Assembly (NCBI RefSeq): GCF_000685355.1
Contig: NZ_JHET01000001.1
Coordinates: forward strand, 1-64,000
Reading direction: 5' to 3'
Source of the DNA: Microbacterium sp. CH12i
GTDB taxonomy: Bacteria; Actinomycetota; Actinomycetes; Actinomycetales; Microbacteriaceae
Length of the DNA: 64,000 nt
In this document: positions 23,593-31,999 of the stretch, one piece after another
Position numbering within the stretch: the stretch's first letter is position 1
Layout: every line of letters starts with the position of its first letter
Position numbers and translations under genes: made by a program
The notes under the pieces: generated by a model
Told to the model about the DNA's origin: nothing
The model's database searches: none
Seen by the model: only the letters and a program-made list of their open reading frames with translations

Positions 23593-26500
23593 TCAGCTGG
23601 CGATCGCGTGACGATGGCGCAGCTGCGTGATGAGTTCCTCGGTCTCCTGCTCCGGCTCGGCGTAGTCGGGGTCGATCTGAGTCAGCGCGTGGGACAGCTG
23701 CGTGACCAGGCGCTCAACGCCGTTGATGTCGCCCGCCATGTGCTCGGCGCGCAGTGCGTCTCGCCAGAAGACCTCGTTGATGGGATCGACCATGCGGCCG
23801 ATCGCTGCTGCCATCCGGGCGTTGCGGGTGTTTCCGTCGCGCAGAGCTCGGGTGGCGAGCTCGTGGGCGGCATCACCGATCTCAGCGATCATGTCCTGTC
23901 GGAGCTTTTCGGACCAGACGTAGTACTTCTCTTTGACACCCGAGATCGGCTGCCCCTTGACGAGGCTGAGAGCGCGGACCAGGTTCTCGGTGGATGCGGT
24001 GGTGGCGTTAGTGCCCACGAGGGCACGCCAGTCGTCCCAGTCGCTCGTGAACGACTCGGTGAGGCTGTAGACGCCACCAGTTGCCGGTACCAGGTAGTTG
24101 TGTCCTGCGGCATCCTTTCCGAGCCAGCGTCGCGCTGCGGTGGTGAGGCGGTTGCGCGAGCCCGTGCCGACTGCAGGATCGTTGCCCGGCCAGAGCGCCT
24201 CGTGCACCTGCTCGGTGCGAGCGTCCGGGTGAGTAGCGATGAATGCGATGAGCTCGATCGCGCGCAGCTGCTGCGAGTTCCACTGCTGCAGATTCTTGGG
24301 TGCCTCTCCCTGCGGGTTGAGAACGGCCACGGGGCCGAGTATCTGCAGGCGTGGCGTCCGGGCGTCGAACAGCGGGGTGATCGAGGCCAGGTGTGTATCG
24401 TCCTCGGCGTCGGGTGTGATCTGGTCATCGAGGGTGATGGAGATCTGCACGGGGGCGTCGGGTGTGGGTACCTGGTCGACGAGGCTCGGGTTCCCGTCGA
24501 CCAGGTGTTCAGTGGGAAGCTCCTCATCGGCTGCAGCCGGTGCGGTCGGGGTTGCATCCGCGGCCGGGGCAGGTTCCGGTGTGGGAGTTTCGTGCTCGAG
24601 CGAAGCGAAGATCTCGTCGAGGCTGACTTCCGCGGATGCTGCAGAATGCTCGATCGCTGGTTCCTCGTTCGCGACGGTGAACAGCGCGAGGATGCGGTTG
24701 TACTCTTCCTGCGTCACGACCTGGGGCGTGAGGGCGAGGCTTGCACCGTCCGTGTCGGGGATCTCGAGCTCAGCGGTGTTGCGGTCGGTCACTCGGAAGT
24801 TCCAGCTGCCGGTCAGGTGGCCGGCAGCGATCGCGGCGATGCCGACGCGCGGAACACGGGTGACGAGCTCGGCGAGCTCTGCCCGTGTCTCTTCGTCGGG
24901 CAGCTGGCCGAGCACGATGATCTCTGGCGTCCAGGACTCCGCGAGGGGGCCGGCTGTGCGGGCCTGCTCGAGGCTTGCAATGCCCGCCTGCTTGAGGGTC
25001 GCGGTAACTTCCTCCGCCTGTGCGCGCAGGTTGTGCAGCAGTGTGTCGATGGTGTCGACGTGACGGACCCGGCCTGAGCCGATCGCCTCGGGCAGACCGG
25101 AGGCGACGCCCACAAGCGTGACCTGCAGGTTCTCAGCCCAGGCGCTGGTGGCAAGCTCGAGCGCGAGTGCCGTGAGCGTTGCCTTCTCGAGTTCCGGGGT
25201 GCCGTCGATGTTGAGCGCTCCGAGCCGCTCGAGGTCAACGAGAAGGTGAGCGTCCGTCTCGTCGTGGCCCAGGGTGACCAGCGCAGGGTACGGCGCCGAG
25301 GGGATGCGCTCGAGCGGGGTGAGATCGTCGAAGCCGATCGACCATGCCATTTCGTCATCGGTGTTCTGGCGGAAGGGAGCCGGCAGCTGGGCAGGCTCGT
25401 CGAGGAAGACCGAGATCTCAGTCTCGGACAGCCGCAGCGCGTACAACGCTGGGAGCGTTGCCCCGGTGTCCTGTGCCCACAGCGCGAGCATCCGCAGCGC
25501 GTGGTCGACGGCTTCCATGCCCTGGGGGTTCTCGACAGCGCGAAGCTCGAGCTCGACGGTGTTGATGTCGTCGCTCGGCAGAGCGATGCGCGTTCCAGGT
25601 TTGCGGTTGCGGCGCTGCTGGATGCGGCGCAGGCCGAGGAAGCCCAGCAGGCCAGCGGCGAGCACTCCCCCGATACCCAGCGTCCGCCAGTCGGTGACGA
25701 TGTCGACCCAATCGCCGCCGGCCGCGGCGTCAGCGTCATCGTCGACGTCGGCGGCTGTGACGTCCTGAGCCGCCGCGGGAGCTTCCTCAGCGGGCATCTC
25801 TTCGCCGCCAGTGACAAATCCGAGCCCGGTTGTCGCATCGCCTTCGGAAGCGACAACCTCGTCGACGGTCGCGCCAGTGTCCGTAGCTGTTGCCTTGTCG
25901 GCATCCACGCCGGAAGCGCCGGGTGCGTTCTCGGCCTCATCGGGCGTGACGAGAGTGTCAGCGGCAGGAGGTGCTGAGACGGGCTCCTGGACGACGGGTG
26001 CGGCTTCGGCAGCGCCAGCCTCGGCCGGGATCACCACGGTCCAGCCGGGGAGGATCAGGTTCGGGTCAGACAGGTGCTGACCATCGGCCTGCGTGATCAG
26101 GCTGGATGCGTCGTAGATCTCGGTGTAGCGCTCTCCCGCCCCCAACTCGTCTTCGGCGATGTCCCAGAGAGTGTCACCCGCGACGATGGTGCGCTCCTCG
26201 TCAGCTTGTGCAGCTGCAGGTGTAGCGTCGGTGGCTGCCGCTGCAGGGAGGGTGAGGATCATGCCCGGGTCGATGCCGCTGCGCTGGCCAACGGTGTACC
26301 CGCCAGGCTGAGGGGTATCGCGGTTGAGCTCGATGATCTCTTCGTACCGATTGCCGTCGCCGAGGTACTGCTGCGCGATCGCCCAGAGGGAGTCCCCGGA
26401 CTGGACGGTGTACGTCTGCGCGGTGCGCTCAGTGCTGGCCGTAGCGGCCGCGACGTCGGGGGTCTCGGTTGCCCGCGTGGTCTCGGTGTGGGTGAGGACG

Positions 26501-26943
26501 CTCGCTGCCACGGTGGAGGGCGCCGTATCGGCGGTGGTGGGCGTTGCAGCCATCGCCGCGGCTGGGGCGAAGATCGCGAGGATCGCAGCGATGAGGACGC
26601 CGGCTGCTTTCTGCTGCAGACCGAAGCCGGGCAGACTCACCCGCTTGGCTCGGCCTCCGCCGGCGGCGATGCGCAGCTGATTCGGGATCTCCGCGATGTA
26701 GCCGATCGCGAAAGTCCCCCATGCGATCCAGGCGATGATCGGGATGACCGTGCCGACAAGGAACTCTCCGCCGTAGTCGGGCATCGTCAGAGCGGCGACG
26801 AGGCGATCCCACGACGGGATCGGGTTGCCAGCTAGGAAGATCAGCGCGGCCGGCAAACCAACCAGGAGCGCTGCAGAGAGAATGAGCGCTCCGAGCCCTT
26901 CGGATACTCGCTTCATGATGATCTCCTCGTTTTCCGGCGTCAA
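23593..26943 (-). CDS. Membrane LysM protein with C-terminal BTAD (AfsR/SARP-like) domain
   Basis: 1116 residues. Order: two N-terminal transmembrane helices (about 15-35 and 55-80), a third near 115-135, Ala/Thr-rich linker, LysM 1 (QTYTVQSGDSLWAIAQQYLG, near 180), LysM 2 (RTIVAGDTLWDIAEDELG, near 250), Pro/Ala/Glu linker, a further helix near 425 (IGGVLAAGLLGFLGLRRIQ), a large cytoplasmic region, then a winged-helix/BTAD unit (RLQILGPVAVL, EALWPGNDPA) from about 860 to the end. Such LysM-BTAD proteins accompany Tad loci in actinobacteria. It might sense cell-wall contact and relay it to the pilus machinery (inference). First gene behind promoter copy 2. Confidence 0.82.
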   Translation of the reverse strand: MTPENEEIIMKRVSEGLGALILSAALLVGLPAALIFLAGNPIPSWDRLVAALTMPDYGGEFLVGTVIPIIAWIAWGTFAIGYIAEIPNQLRIAAGGGRAKRVSLPGFGLQQKAAGVLIAAILAIFAPAAAMAATPTTADTAPSTVAASVLTHTETTRATETPDVAAATASTERTAQTYTVQSGDSLWAIAQQYLGDGNRYEEIIELNRDTPQPGGYTVGQRSGIDPGMILTLPAAAATDATPAAAQADEERTIVAGDTLWDIAEDELGAGERYTEIYDASSLITQADGQHLSDPNLILPGWTVVIPAEAGAAEAAPVVQEPVSAPPAADTLVTPDEAENAPGASGVDADKATATDTGATVDEVVASEGDATTGLGFVTGGEEMPAEEAPAAAQDVTAADVDDDADAAAGGDWVDIVTDWRTLGIGGVLAAGLLGFLGLRRIQQRRNRKPGTRIALPSDDINTVELELRAVENPQGMEAVDHALRMLALWAQDTGATLPALYALRLSETEISVFLDEPAQLPAPFRQNTDDEMAWSIGFDDLTPLERIPSAPYPALVTLGHDETDAHLLVDLERLGALNIDGTPELEKATLTALALELATSAWAENLQVTLVGVASGLPEAIGSGRVRHVDTIDTLLHNLRAQAEEVTATLKQAGIASLEQARTAGPLAESWTPEIIVLGQLPDEETRAELAELVTRVPRVGIAAIAAGHLTGSWNFRVTDRNTAELEIPDTDGASLALTPQVVTQEEYNRILALFTVANEEPAIEHSAASAEVSLDEIFASLEHETPTPEPAPAADATPTAPAAADEELPTEHLVDGNPSLVDQVPTPDAPVQISITLDDQITPDAEDDTHLASITPLFDARTPRLQILGPVAVLNPQGEAPKNLQQWNSQQLRAIELIAFIATHPDARTEQVHEALWPGNDPAVGTGSRNRLTTAARRWLGKDAAGHNYLVPATGGVYSLTESFTSDWDDWRALVGTNATTASTENLVRALSLVKGQPISGVKEKYYVWSEKLRQDMIAEIGDAAHELATRALRDGNTRNARMAAAIGRMVDPINEVFWRDALRAEHMAGDINGVERLVTQLSHALTQIDPDYAEPEQETEELITQLRHRHAIAS

Positions 26944-26968
26944 TGTCCGCGCGATGCGGTCTCTACGT

Positions 26969-27002
26969 CATATAGGCCGCAGATTCCGGTGTTCGCGGAC
27001 AT
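26969..27002 (-). promoter_or_regulatory. Shared 34-bp conjugation promoter, copy 2
   Basis: Minus-strand TGTCCGCGAACAC…GGCCTATATGA, identical in length to the other copies and 26 bases before the start of the LysM-BTAD gene. It lies just after the stop of the preceding operon at 27010, so it restarts transcription inside the pilus locus. Confidence 0.75.
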
Positions 27003-27009
27003 GTGGCTT

Positions 27010-28041
27010 TCACCCGCCGTTGTTGCCGTCACTGCCGGATGTTCCGGTGTTGACGGTCTGCAGTTCGTTGACCTCGAGATTTGCCGTGCTCGAGGACGTG
27101 AGATTGACGGTGCCGCTTGCACCACTCAGGGCAGTCCACGTCACAACCCACTGGCTCGTCGCGGTGACGGTGTACCTGTCCCCCGCCTGTGACTGGCTGG
27201 TGCTCTGGTATCGGTAACCGCAGGTCGGTGAGTCAGTGACGCCGTAGCCCGACGTGTAGGCCGTGCCGAGACCTCCGCAGACCTTGGATCCGCCGTCGCC
27301 GGTCGACCAGCGAACGGACGTCACCTTGGCTGTGGCCGTAATTGTCTGCCCACCGAGAGTTGCGGTCTCTGAGTATGGGCCCCAGGTCAGCGGCTGTGGG
27401 TTGTTGACCCAGAACCAGACCGGGATCCCGACGTAGGAGCGGCGGTGTCCCCATGCGGGGTTTACCTCGGGCGCCATGCCGATATCGATCCCGCGGAGTT
27501 GGAACGTCTCGATGAGTTTCATCGCTGCCATGCCTGGGGTATAGACCTTCAATCCCGGTGGGACTGTGTTGGACCAGAAGTAGCTGACGACACCAGCGCC
27601 GAACATCATTGGCTGGATGCACATGTAGTAGCCGGCATCCTGCTTGTAGCTCGGTGGGCGCTGCGGCCAGACGCCGTCAACCATATGCACGTAGCACTGG
27701 CGGTTGTTCGACCAATAGCCCGCCTGGCTGCTGCAGGCGATGGTCGCATAGAACGTCACACCGTTCCCGCCTGTCCAGGCACGGAGATCCTCGGGCTCGT
27801 ATCCGAGGCTGTCAGCCAGATCAGCAGTGATCTCGACCCAGCAGGACGGCGCTCCGGGCGTCCACCCATTTGAGTCAGGGTTCGGGCGCGGGTCTGTCGG
27901 ACGCGAGCTGAGCGTCATGTAGCAGTCGCCGTTCGCGTTGCACCAGAGTCCACCGTCGGCGGATGCGGGCGCTGCAGCGACCAGTGTGCCTGCGATGAGG
28001 GCGATAGCGGCGACGAGTGCGGCGAGGGTGCGTCTCAGCAT
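27010..28041 (-). CDS. Secreted cysteine-containing protein of the Tad pilus locus
   Basis: 343 residues from ATG 28041, after AGGAGA. Sec signal peptide MLRRTLAALVAAIALIAGTL ending AAPASA-DG near residue 29. The mature part has about eight cysteines (WCNANGDCYM, PSCWVEI, IACSS, RQCYVHM, MCIQPM, KVCGG, PTCGY), suggesting disulfides, is rich in aromatics and ends in a Ser/Thr/Gly tail. No membrane anchor. A surface or pilus-tip role is possible given the operon position after TadG and the lipoprotein; the family is known to me only as secreted proteins beside Tad genes. Confidence 0.7.
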   Translation of the reverse strand: MLRRTLAALVAAIALIAGTLVAAAPASADGGLWCNANGDCYMTLSSRPTDPRPNPDSNGWTPGAPSCWVEITADLADSLGYEPEDLRAWTGGNGVTFYATIACSSQAGYWSNNRQCYVHMVDGVWPQRPPSYKQDAGYYMCIQPMMFGAGVVSYFWSNTVPPGLKVYTPGMAAMKLIETFQLRGIDIGMAPEVNPAWGHRRSYVGIPVWFWVNNPQPLTWGPYSETATLGGQTITATAKVTSVRWSTGDGGSKVCGGLGTAYTSGYGVTDSPTCGYRYQSTSQSQAGDRYTVTATSQWVVTWTALSGASGTVNLTSSSTANLEVNELQTVNTGTSGSDGNNGG

Positions 28042-28645
28042 GTCTCTCCTGGGAACTCGATCAAATTCGAGACCAGCCACATCTTCCGATCTGCGTCATA
28101 GGTGACCTGGAACTCGACCTTGTTCCTGTCAAATTCAGGTCGGTACGACGGTGTGCCGTCAGCGGCGGTTATCTGGTAACCCGAGATGTCAAGGCAACCA
28201 GGGAGCAGCACTAGGCCGTTGGCGATGCCGTTGAACTCCTGGCCGTAGGCGGTCTCCTGGTCGAAGACGATGATGCCTTCACTCTTAGCCTGGCCCTCAA
28301 CATTCTTGCCGGCTTCGTTAGCAAGTGGCCCCTTGGCAATACGCTCTGCGTTTCCCCTATATGTCTCGAGTCCCTTGCCCATCGCCAGGTCGTCGTAGCG
28401 CTCAGCGCCGGCGCCGCCGGCTGCATTGATCTCGCTCTGAGCCTGCAGAAGGCGGGTGATGGTGTCTTCGGCTCGGCTGATCGCTTCGGCCTCGTCTGCA
28501 GGCGGGTCGAAAGTGGCGGCCGTGGGCTTGGGCGTTGCGCTCTCGGTGGGTGCTGTTGTTGGGCTGGTCGTTTCGGCAGGGGCGCAGGCGGTCAGCGTCA
28601 GTGCTGCGGCGACGATGCGACGAGTGCGATTCGCTTGATGCTCAT
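28035..28645 (-). pseudogene. Lipoprotein of the pilus operon (break in the signal peptide)
   Basis: ATG 28645 encodes MSIKRIALVA and then stops early. Adding one C near 28614 (GCATC to GCCATC) restores IVAAALTLTACAPAE, a standard lipobox with Cys at about residue 18, and joins the long downstream frame (AEAISRAEDTITRLLQAQSEI … LIEFPGETC), 203 residues in all. After a Pro/Thr linker the domain resembles NTF2-like small lipoproteins. It overlaps the following secreted-protein start. Likely intact in the cell. Confidence 0.65.
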
Positions 28646-28655
28646 GTGGAGGCTC

Positions 28656-29078
28656 CTATTGCGTGATGATCTCAGCGGTGGCGCTTGCTTCGGCCGGGAG
28701 GCGTGTGACGCCGACGATGGAAATGAACTTGGTGTCGTATGAGGTTTTCACAGTGACGCGGATCTCGTTACCTGTGACCGTGACCGCTCCGGTCATGCCG
28801 GAAGTCTCGATGTAGTCGATCGCTGCGATCCGTGCCCGGTGGTTGTCGAGGCTGATGCCGCCGTTGGCGATGACTTCTGAGGCGACGGCGTTGGCTGCTG
28901 CACGGCTGGCCCCGGAGGCGATCGCTTGGGCGTTCTCGTTCGCTTGGATCTTGCCGGCGCCGTCGACGACGAGGCCGATGACGAGGACGAGGACGGGGAC
29001 GAAGACGACGAACATAGGGGTGATTGATCCGTGCTCGTCGTTGTGGAGCTTGTGGATGATGCGGCGGATGGTGTTCAT
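28656..29078 (-). CDS. TadG/TadE-like pseudopilin
   Basis: 140 residues. Short basic leader (MNTIRRIIHKLHNDEHGSITP) then a hydrophobic helix (MFVVFVPVLVLVIGLVVDG, residues about 22-40), the layout of TadG-like proteins with prepilin-type processing after the HGS region. The soluble part is a small beta-rich domain. Third of three consecutive TadE/G genes; 2 bases from its upstream neighbour. Probably a minor pilin or assembly factor in the cell envelope. Confidence 0.78.
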   Translation of the reverse strand: MNTIRRIIHKLHNDEHGSITPMFVVFVPVLVLVIGLVVDGAGKIQANENAQAIASGASRAAANAVASEVIANGGISLDNHRARIAAIDYIETSGMTGAVTVTGNEIRVTVKTSYDTKFISIVGVTRLPAEASATAEIITQ

Positions 29079-29080
29079 GG

Positions 29081-29527
29081 TCAGCCTCGTTCCCGGTAGG
29101 CGTCGACGGGTGACGTGGCGGTGGAGCTCATGGTGCGGTTGCCAGGGATGCCAGGGAGGGAGATGTCAGAGAGGTTCACGTTGCAGTGAACACTGGTGGT
29201 GACTTCACCGGTGGTTCCGAGCGGGGTGTTGAGTCCGCTGATGTCGATGTCGACGGTGAGGGTGAGGCATGCGATGCCGGCGTGGTTCATCGCGCGCTGC
29301 GCAGCCTGCTTAGCGGCTGTGGTGGCCGTGCCGGCGTCGCGGGACAGGGATGCTGCGCGGGCGGCGGCGAATGATGCGCTCTGCGTGGCGTTGTCAGCGA
29401 GGGCTGTGCGGCCGGCAGCGACGAGGACGAGGATGAGCATCGCGATGACAGGCGCGATGATGACGATCTCGGCGGCGTTGGATCCACGCTCATCAGAGAA
29501 GAGCCGGCGTCGGATTCGGTTGATCAT
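29081..29527 (-). CDS. TadE-like pseudopilin
   Basis: 148 residues from ATG 29527, which overlaps the stop of the preceding gene (ATGA). N-terminus MINRIRRRLFSDERGSNAAEIVII with the conserved G-S-N-A-A-E, the Glu being the key residue of TadE/pilin N-termini, followed by the helix VIIAPVIAMLILVLVAAGR. One cysteine pair (IACLTL, VHCNV). A minor pilin of the Tad pilus; cleaved by the A24 peptidase encoded at 22768-23385. Confidence 0.82.
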   Translation of the reverse strand: MINRIRRRLFSDERGSNAAEIVIIAPVIAMLILVLVAAGRTALADNATQSASFAAARAASLSRDAGTATTAAKQAAQRAMNHAGIACLTLTVDIDISGLNTPLGTTGEVTTSVHCNVNLSDISLPGIPGNRTMSSTATSPVDAYRERG

Positions 29528-29940
29528 GGCACCCACCGTTCGATGGGGCCGGTGACGGTCTTGGTGACGGTCGTGTTCACGCCGGGCAGCAGTCCGGGCG
29601 TGGTGGCTGTGACACTGGCTGTGACTTCGGTGCCGTTGCGAGTGACCGTCACAGTGACGTCGGTGAGCATCCCACCGGTCTGCTCGGCGGTGGTGCTGCC
29701 GGCGTTGACGCCGTCAGCTGTAGTCGCCCCGTACAGACGTGCGGACTCGTAAGCGTTGACGGCTGCAGCCTGGACAAGGTTGGTGCCGTGATACCAGAGG
29801 CCACCCTGGACGAGGCCGAGGATGAGCAGCAGCAGTACGGGGAGAACGATTGCGGTTTCGGCTGTCTCGAAGCCGTGCTCGTCCCTCATCACTCGCCGGA
29901 ACGAGTGATGGAGACGAGCGCGGATCGAAGACATGGCCAT
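29524..29940 (-). CDS. TadE-like pseudopilin
   Basis: 138 residues from ATG 29940 (ATG 29934 is an alternative). Leader MAMSSIRARLHHSFRRVMRDEHG, then FETAETAIVLPVLLLLILGLVQGG: the G-F-E-T-A-E motif and helix are typical of TadE pilins, with cleavage expected after the Gly. The C-terminal domain is Thr/Val-rich (TDVTVTVTRNGTEVTASVTAT). First of the three minor pilin genes, directly after the putative major pilin. Confidence 0.84.
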   Translation of the reverse strand: MAMSSIRARLHHSFRRVMRDEHGFETAETAIVLPVLLLLILGLVQGGLWYHGTNLVQAAAVNAYESARLYGATTADGVNAGSTTAEQTGGMLTDVTVTVTRNGTEVTASVTATTPGLLPGVNTTVTKTVTGPIERWVP

Positions 29941-29944
29941 GAGG

Positions 29945-30145
29945 TCAGTTACTGGGAAGCAGCGCGATCTGACCGTTGACGAATGCCGTGATGCCGGCGA
30001 TCGCTGCAGCCGCGAGAATGACAGCGCCGACCGTGAGGAAGATCTTCTCCGCGGTCTCGAGACCATCTTCGGGCGTTTCCTTGAGGTCGCGGTAGCGAGC
30101 CTTGGTGGACTCGATGGCTACGGTGAGGCGTTCTGCGATGGTCAT
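29945..30145 (-). CDS. Putative Flp-type pilin subunit
   Basis: 66 residues: hydrophilic leader MTIAERLTVAIESTKARYRDLK, then ETAEKIFLTVGAVILAAAAIAGITAFVNG, one hydrophobic helix preceded by a Glu as in Flp pilins, and a short tail. Length and position (between TadC and the TadE genes) fit the major pilin, although the sequence lacks the usual G-x-T-x-x-E-Y motif, so it is a diverged or alternative small membrane component. A ~100-base gap upstream may hold a separate promoter for abundant expression. Confidence 0.65.
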   Translation of the reverse strand: MTIAERLTVAIESTKARYRDLKETPEDGLETAEKIFLTVGAVILAAAAIAGITAFVNGQIALLPSN

Positions 30146-30248
30146 GTTGTTCTCGCTTCCTTGGTGGTGGGTTGTGCGGTTTTTCGGTGTGAGTTAACTA
30201 CGTGCGGAGGAGGGTAGCGAAGCCCTGTGACGGACTATGCCGCTGTCG

Positions 30249-31130
30249 CTAGACGGAGAGGAGGTTGAGCATGAGCGGGGTGATGATGATCCCGACGTAG
30301 ACGAACAATGTCGTGGCCAGAGGCATCTGCATCCGTTCGCTCGCGCTATTTGCCTTCTCGTGCTCCTCAGCGAGGAGCTTGTGCCGGAGGGTTTTTCCCC
30401 TCGATCTGAGTGTCTCATATATCGAGGCTCCTTCCTCCCCTGATAGGCGGACAATCTTGGCAACGTCGGCGAGATCTGGCACGTCGATCTCTTGTGAGAG
30501 GGCGTGCAGCGCGTCCCAGGGGGCGACGCCTGCGTAGCGTGCGCGGGTGAGTTCCTGCCGGATGCGGAGGAATACCCAGCTGCGACCGACTGCTGCGGCT
30601 GTCTCGAGCGCTCGGGCTGCGGTGGCGCCGCGTTTGCGTTCAGCTGCGACCATTTCGAGGTAGACGGCGACAGCACGGGTGAACTCGCTACGGGCATCGT
30701 CCGCCTTCTTGCGGATGTCCTGGTCGACGCTCACCCATAGCCAGAACGCGATTGGCAGCCCGAGCAGACCGGGGATGTAGAACGGCATGAACCCGATCGC
30801 CTGAGCGAAGAGTCCGAGCACGAGCGGGGAGAGCAGCCCGATAAGGGAGAGGAGGGTCTTGTCGTAGTAGTACTTGTCGACGGACATTCCGATTAGTCGG
30901 AGATCCGTGGTGGGCACTTTGAGCCAGGAGCGGTTGGGCAGGTGCTCTGACATCCATGATCCGACGCGATGCTGCATGCTGTCATCGCCCGGTGCGTGGA
31001 CGGTGATGGTTGTTTCGTGGAGCCGGTCGAGGGTTGCAGACAGGTGTGCCTGACGTGGGATGAGTGCGCTGACGATCGTGGCGACGCCGAGGCCGAGGAT
31101 CAGACCGGGCACGAGTGCGAACAGGTTCAT
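30249..31130 (-). CDS. tadC: TadC-like inner-membrane platform protein (T2SF family)
   Basis: 293 residues. Transmembrane helices near the N-terminus, two in the middle (LLSLIGLLSPLVLGLFAQAIGFMPFYI, about 95-140) and one at the C-terminus (TTLFVYVGIIITPLMLNLL). The helical T2SF core includes ARALETAAAVGRSW and KIVRLSGEEGASIYETLRSRGKTLR, typical of the family. With TadB it forms the membrane base that couples the TadA ATPase to pilin assembly. Start overlaps the tadB stop (ATGA). Confidence 0.85.
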   Translation of the reverse strand: MNLFALVPGLILGLGVATIVSALIPRQAHLSATLDRLHETTITVHAPGDDSMQHRVGSWMSEHLPNRSWLKVPTTDLRLIGMSVDKYYYDKTLLSLIGLLSPLVLGLFAQAIGFMPFYIPGLLGLPIAFWLWVSVDQDIRKKADDARSEFTRAVAVYLEMVAAERKRGATAARALETAAAVGRSWVFLRIRQELTRARYAGVAPWDALHALSQEIDVPDLADVAKIVRLSGEEGASIYETLRSRGKTLRHKLLAEEHEKANSASERMQMPLATTLFVYVGIIITPLMLNLLSV

Positions 31131-31999
31131 GATGCGGTGGCCTCTTCCTTTGTCTCGGGTGCGACGAGCAGCCGTGGTGCGGGCTTGCCGATGCTGATCG
31201 AGCGCATCCAGACCAGCAGCAGGCCGAACAGGACAACCCAGATCGCCAGGAACACCTGGCCGATTGGCGTCGCATACGCGGCTGTGTACGTGCCGAGGAA
31301 CGGCAGAGCGGCGAGCACGACGAGAGTGGCGATCGCGACGATGCGGACCTGGGTGCGGGGCTTGGCGCGGTCAGTCTCGATCTGCCGGCGCACCTTGACC
31401 TCCTCGAAGATGATCTCGGCGAGGTCGTCGAGCGCTTCGGCGAGACCGGCACCGCGCGCCTGTTCCTTGAGCAGCAGGTGCATGACGATCAGATCTGCGG
31501 TCGGGTCATCGAGATCACGTGCGTACGCCTCGAGCGCGTCACGGGTGGGCCAACGGGCGTTGAGTCGTGCGACGAGGGAACCGACCTGAGTCTTGATCGC
31601 TTCGGGTGCTGACTGCAGTGACGCGGTCAGCGTCTGCTCGAGGCCGGCACCGGCGATGGTCAACCCGGACAGGCTGCGGGTCCACGTCTCGAGCGCCTCA
31701 AGGCGTGCGATCTTCTCCGGGGCGTCCCCCTTGCTGAGGAACAGGGGCAGTGTGGCGCCGGCGACTGTGGCGATGGGCAGCATGATCAGCCAGCCTGAGT
31801 ATGCGAACAGGAGTGCGCCGGCCCCGAGACCGATCAGAGCCCACACCTGCTGTTGGCGGCTGAACATCGCTGCGGTGCGCTTGGCGCGGATTGGTTTCGC
31901 GATCGTGGGGTCTGGTGCCTGCGAGGCCAGACCGAGCACGATGAGGATGCCGCCGGCGGCAGCGACGAGGATTGCGATGAGGAGTCCGGCGTTGTTCAT
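31127..31999 (-). CDS. tadB: TadB-like inner-membrane platform protein (T2SF family)
   Basis: 290 residues. Helices at about 5-25, 50-85 and two near the C-terminus (IVAIATLVVLAALPFLG, VFLAIWVVLFGLLLVWM). The central T2SF domain holds LSGLTIAGAGLEQTL and a helix pair ending EALDDLAEIIFEEVKVRRQIETDRAK, family-typical. Overlaps tadA by four bases and tadC by four, so strict stoichiometric translation is likely. Confidence 0.85.
   Translation of the reverse strand: MNNAGLLIAILVAAAGGILIVLGLASQAPDPTIAKPIRAKRTAAMFSRQQQVWALIGLGAGALLFAYSGWLIMLPIATVAGATLPLFLSKGDAPEKIARLEALETWTRSLSGLTIAGAGLEQTLTASLQSAPEAIKTQVGSLVARLNARWPTRDALEAYARDLDDPTADLIVMHLLLKEQARGAGLAEALDDLAEIIFEEVKVRRQIETDRAKPRTQVRIVAIATLVVLAALPFLGTYTAAYATPIGQVFLAIWVVLFGLLLVWMRSISIGKPAPRLLVAPETKEEATAS

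Noticed and set aside
23608..25077. Long plus-strand frame opposite the LysM-BTAD gene
   Set aside because: No ribosome site, no domains, and biased composition expected of an antisense frame.
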